Shown one piece after another: positions 5,638 through 6,929 of a DNA stretch of 6,929 nt; positions within the stretch are counted from its first letter, which is position 1, and each line of letters starts with the position of its first letter. The notes under the pieces are model-generated. The model was given only the letters and a program-made list of their open reading frames with translations, searched no databases and was not told the origin of the DNA. This stretch comes from Spirochaetota bacterium (lineage in GTDB: Bacteria; Spirochaetota; UBA4802; UBA5550). The position numbers were made by a program, and so were the translations under genes. The stretch lies in assembly GCA_022704585.1 (NCBI GenBank), contig JAKJGD010000112.1, forward strand, positions 1 to 6,929, read 5' to 3'.

Positions 5638-6204
5638 ATGGCCAGTACCGATGTGAAGGTCGGAGAAAAAATCAAGAGTTTCCGCGAATCCATGGGCCTG
5701 TCGCTGGGCGACATGTCAGAAAAGACGGGCTTTTCCACCGCCTTCCTCTCGCAGCTTGAGAACCACCTCGTCTCGCCCCCGCTGGGCGCGATCATGAAGA
5801 TCGCGCGGTGCCTCGGCATCGAGACCGGCAGGCTGTTCGACCAGAAAGGAAAAGCTCCCTTTACCATCGTCCGCAAGGACGAGCGCGTATCAACATCCCG
5901 TGTGGCGTCTAAAGAAGGCGTGCGGTACGGTTACTCGTACGAATCGCTCGCCCCGGACAAGATCAACAGGAAGATGGAGCCGTTCCTTGTCACGCTGGAG
6001 CCAGTGGCCAAGAAGGGGGTGCCCTACAACCACGATGGAGAAGAGTTCCTTTTCGTGCTCGAGGGCAAGGTGGAGATACAGCTCGGCGAGCACACTGACA
6101 TTCTCGAGCCCGGCGACAGCATCTATTACGACTCGACCCTGAACCATCGCGTCGCCTGCGCGGACGACAAACCGGCGAAGATCATAGCCGTTATTTACGC
6201 GTAA
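5638..6204 (+). CDS. XRE-family helix-turn-helix regulator with C-terminal cupin domain
   Basis: This 188-residue cytoplasmic DNA-binding protein has an XRE-type helix-turn-helix at about 8-65, with the turn and recognition helix around TGFSTAFLSQLENHLVSPP (30-48). A short linker leads to a cupin beta-barrel at about 112-186 (PYNHDGEEFLFVLEG, 129-143; LEPGDSIYYDSTLNH, 156-170). Family members sense small molecules or metal through the cupin and control nearby catabolic genes. H132, E136 and H170 match metal-ligand positions, but the usual first histidine is tyrosine (Y130). I start at 5638 because GGGAGG (5628-5633) precedes it; the frame is open upstream to 5548, but that part reads as non-coding and an in-frame ATG at 5620 has no ribosome site. 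It is divergent from the ferredoxin operon, its likely target, and possibly autoregulated. Confidence 0.92.
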   Translation: MASTDVKVGEKIKSFRESMGLSLGDMSEKTGFSTAFLSQLENHLVSPPLGAIMKIARCLGIETGRLFDQKGKAPFTIVRKDERVSTSRVASKEGVRYGYSYESLAPDKINRKMEPFLVTLEPVAKKGVPYNHDGEEFLFVLEGKVEIQLGEHTDILEPGDSIYYDSTLNHRVACADDKPAKIIAVIYA

Positions 6205-6218
6205 TCGTGCGTGGCCGG

Positions 6219-6887
6219 TTACAGGATTATCCGCTCGATAAAAAAATAGAACCAGGCCGCGCTCCCCAGGTACAGCAGCATCACCATGAAAGCGGCCCAT
6301 ACCTTCGCGGCAGGCCCCCTTCCCCGCACCCTCTCGTACGCGTATACGCATGACATACCGAGTATTATTTCGGGGACGATAATGTAGACCGCCGCGTGGC
6401 CTATCATGGTCACCTGTATCGCGTGCCAGGAAGGCAGCATCCAGACCGTCTGCTCTGAAATCCCGAATATAACCAGCGCCGCAACCGCGGCAGCGCCGTA
6501 CGCTGCCCGGCCCGAGAACCTCTGCCGCACCCTCCCGGCCGTATATATGATAATGAAGACCGGGATCGTCCAGAGCCCGGCCATGTATCCCGATACGGTG
6601 CCGATCCTGGGAAACCCGTCCTCCGGAAATACCAGGACCCCGAGCTGTGCGGACAGGAACCAGTCGGGGCATACCTGGAAGACGCTCAGGATCAGGGCAA
6701 AGAGCCAGATACCGGTCCATTCCGCGTGACCGCGGAGCTTTGCCATGACCGGGAGCGCGATGTTGTAAGACAGCACCAGGATGAAAAGCTTCAGTCCCGC
6801 CCGGCAGCCGGGGACAAGCAGGACCGGCACGCACAGCACCGAGAAGACAATATGGAACAGCAGGGCGTCGCGCTCTTCCCGCGTCAT
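6219..6887 (-). CDS. Unrecognised polytopic membrane protein, about seven helices
   Basis: This 222-residue protein is strongly hydrophobic with about seven predicted membrane helices: 11-26, 31-49, 58-75, 100-118, 128-144, 157-182 and 195-217. The N-terminus (MTREERDALL) is charged and has no cleavable signal peptide. Basic loops at about 119-127 (GRVRQRFSGR) and 183-194 (YERVRGRG) suggest cytoplasmic faces there. Polar residues in or near helices, notably CPDWFL (73-78), H155 and H164 in HAIQVTMIGH, and E173, could form an active or binding site. I do not recognise the family and assign no function. GGGGA (6899-6895) is 7 bases before the ATG. The gene converges on the regulator with only 14 bases between stop codons and no clear terminator, so it is probably functionally separate from the oxidoreductase locus. 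The frame stays open upstream to the window edge. Confidence 0.85.
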   Translation of the reverse strand: MTREERDALLFHIVFSVLCVPVLLVPGCRAGLKLFILVLSYNIALPVMAKLRGHAEWTGIWLFALILSVFQVCPDWFLSAQLGVLVFPEDGFPRIGTVSGYMAGLWTIPVFIIIYTAGRVRQRFSGRAAYGAAAVAALVIFGISEQTVWMLPSWHAIQVTMIGHAAVYIIVPEIILGMSCVYAYERVRGRGPAAKVWAAFMVMLLYLGSAAWFYFFIERIIL

Positions 6888-6928
6888 TTCGATATCCCCG
6901 GTATATCGGCCGCTTCCCGTATGCGCTC
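6884..6928 (-). CDS. Possible C-terminal end of an upstream gene (overlaps by ATGA)
   Basis: On the minus strand a frame open from the right edge ends at TGA (6886-6884), overlapping the membrane-protein ATG as ATGA. Its 14 visible residues, ERIREAADIPGISK, look like a normal charged C-terminus, unlike the alternative frame that would simply extend the membrane protein. The overlap would make an operon with the membrane protein. The fragment is too short to assign a family. Confidence 0.4.
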   Translation of the reverse strand, partial: ERIREAADIPGISK

Positions 6929-6929
6929 T

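Noticed and set aside
5379..5876. 165-codon open frame on the minus strand across the intergenic region
   Set aside because: It lies largely antisense to the well-supported XRE-cupin gene, has no ribosome site and reads as low-quality protein; it also overlaps the ferredoxin promoter.
6201..6222. Stem-loop GTAATCG/CGGTTAC between the convergent regulator and membrane-protein genes
   Set aside because: The stem is AT-rich with one wobble pair and no T run follows on either strand, so I do not call it a terminator.
5890..6834. 314-codon minus-strand open frame
   Set aside because: It is an alternative frame of the membrane-protein gene extending antisense through the regulator; composition is arginine- and glycine-rich as expected of a GC-rich shadow.

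Overview
The window is a dense piece of a moderately GC-rich bacterial genome. It holds an anaerobic-type acyl-CoA and 2-oxoacid oxidation locus. A ferredoxin-dependent 2-oxoacid oxidoreductase, a small dicluster ferredoxin and a large FAD acyl-CoA dehydrogenase together suggest an anaerobe or syntroph that degrades amino acids or fatty acids. A Desulfobacterota-like or spirochaete-like host is my inference from gene content; nothing here fixes the taxonomy.

Layout. Positions 3-467 (+) are the 3' end of an unrecognised protein cut by the window edge. It converges on an acyl-CoA dehydrogenase (501-2375, -), and the two share a strong hairpin terminator whose loop is the stop codon of the + gene. 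A 267-base gap (2376-2642) probably carries the dehydrogenase promoter. Next, on the minus strand, comes an operon read from high to low coordinates: ferredoxin subunit (5291-5082), alpha (5085-4030), beta (4028-3276) and gamma (3200-2643) of a four-subunit 2-oxoacid:ferredoxin oxidoreductase of the Vor/Kor type. A 346-base intergenic region (5292-5637) separates it from a divergent XRE-cupin regulator (5638-6204, +). The regulator converges on an unrecognised seven-helix membrane protein (6219-6887, -). A probable upstream gene overlaps the start of that gene by ATGA and runs off the right edge.

How the genes may work together (inference). The oxidoreductase would convert a 2-oxoacid plus CoA to acyl-CoA, CO2 and reduced ferredoxin. 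The acyl-CoA dehydrogenase would then oxidise the acyl-CoA product to the enoyl-CoA. The divergent XRE-cupin protein is the obvious candidate regulator. The upstream regions contain several palindromes and shared short motifs that could be its operators, though some may be chance matches. Branched-chain amino-acid breakdown is the simplest reading. A methionine route through 3-methylthiopropionyl-CoA is a more speculative alternative.

I see no RNA genes, CRISPR arrays, insertion sequences or phage genes, and no clear evidence of a wholly new system. The least explained parts are the membrane protein, the left-edge protein and the cis-regulatory structure around the regulator.
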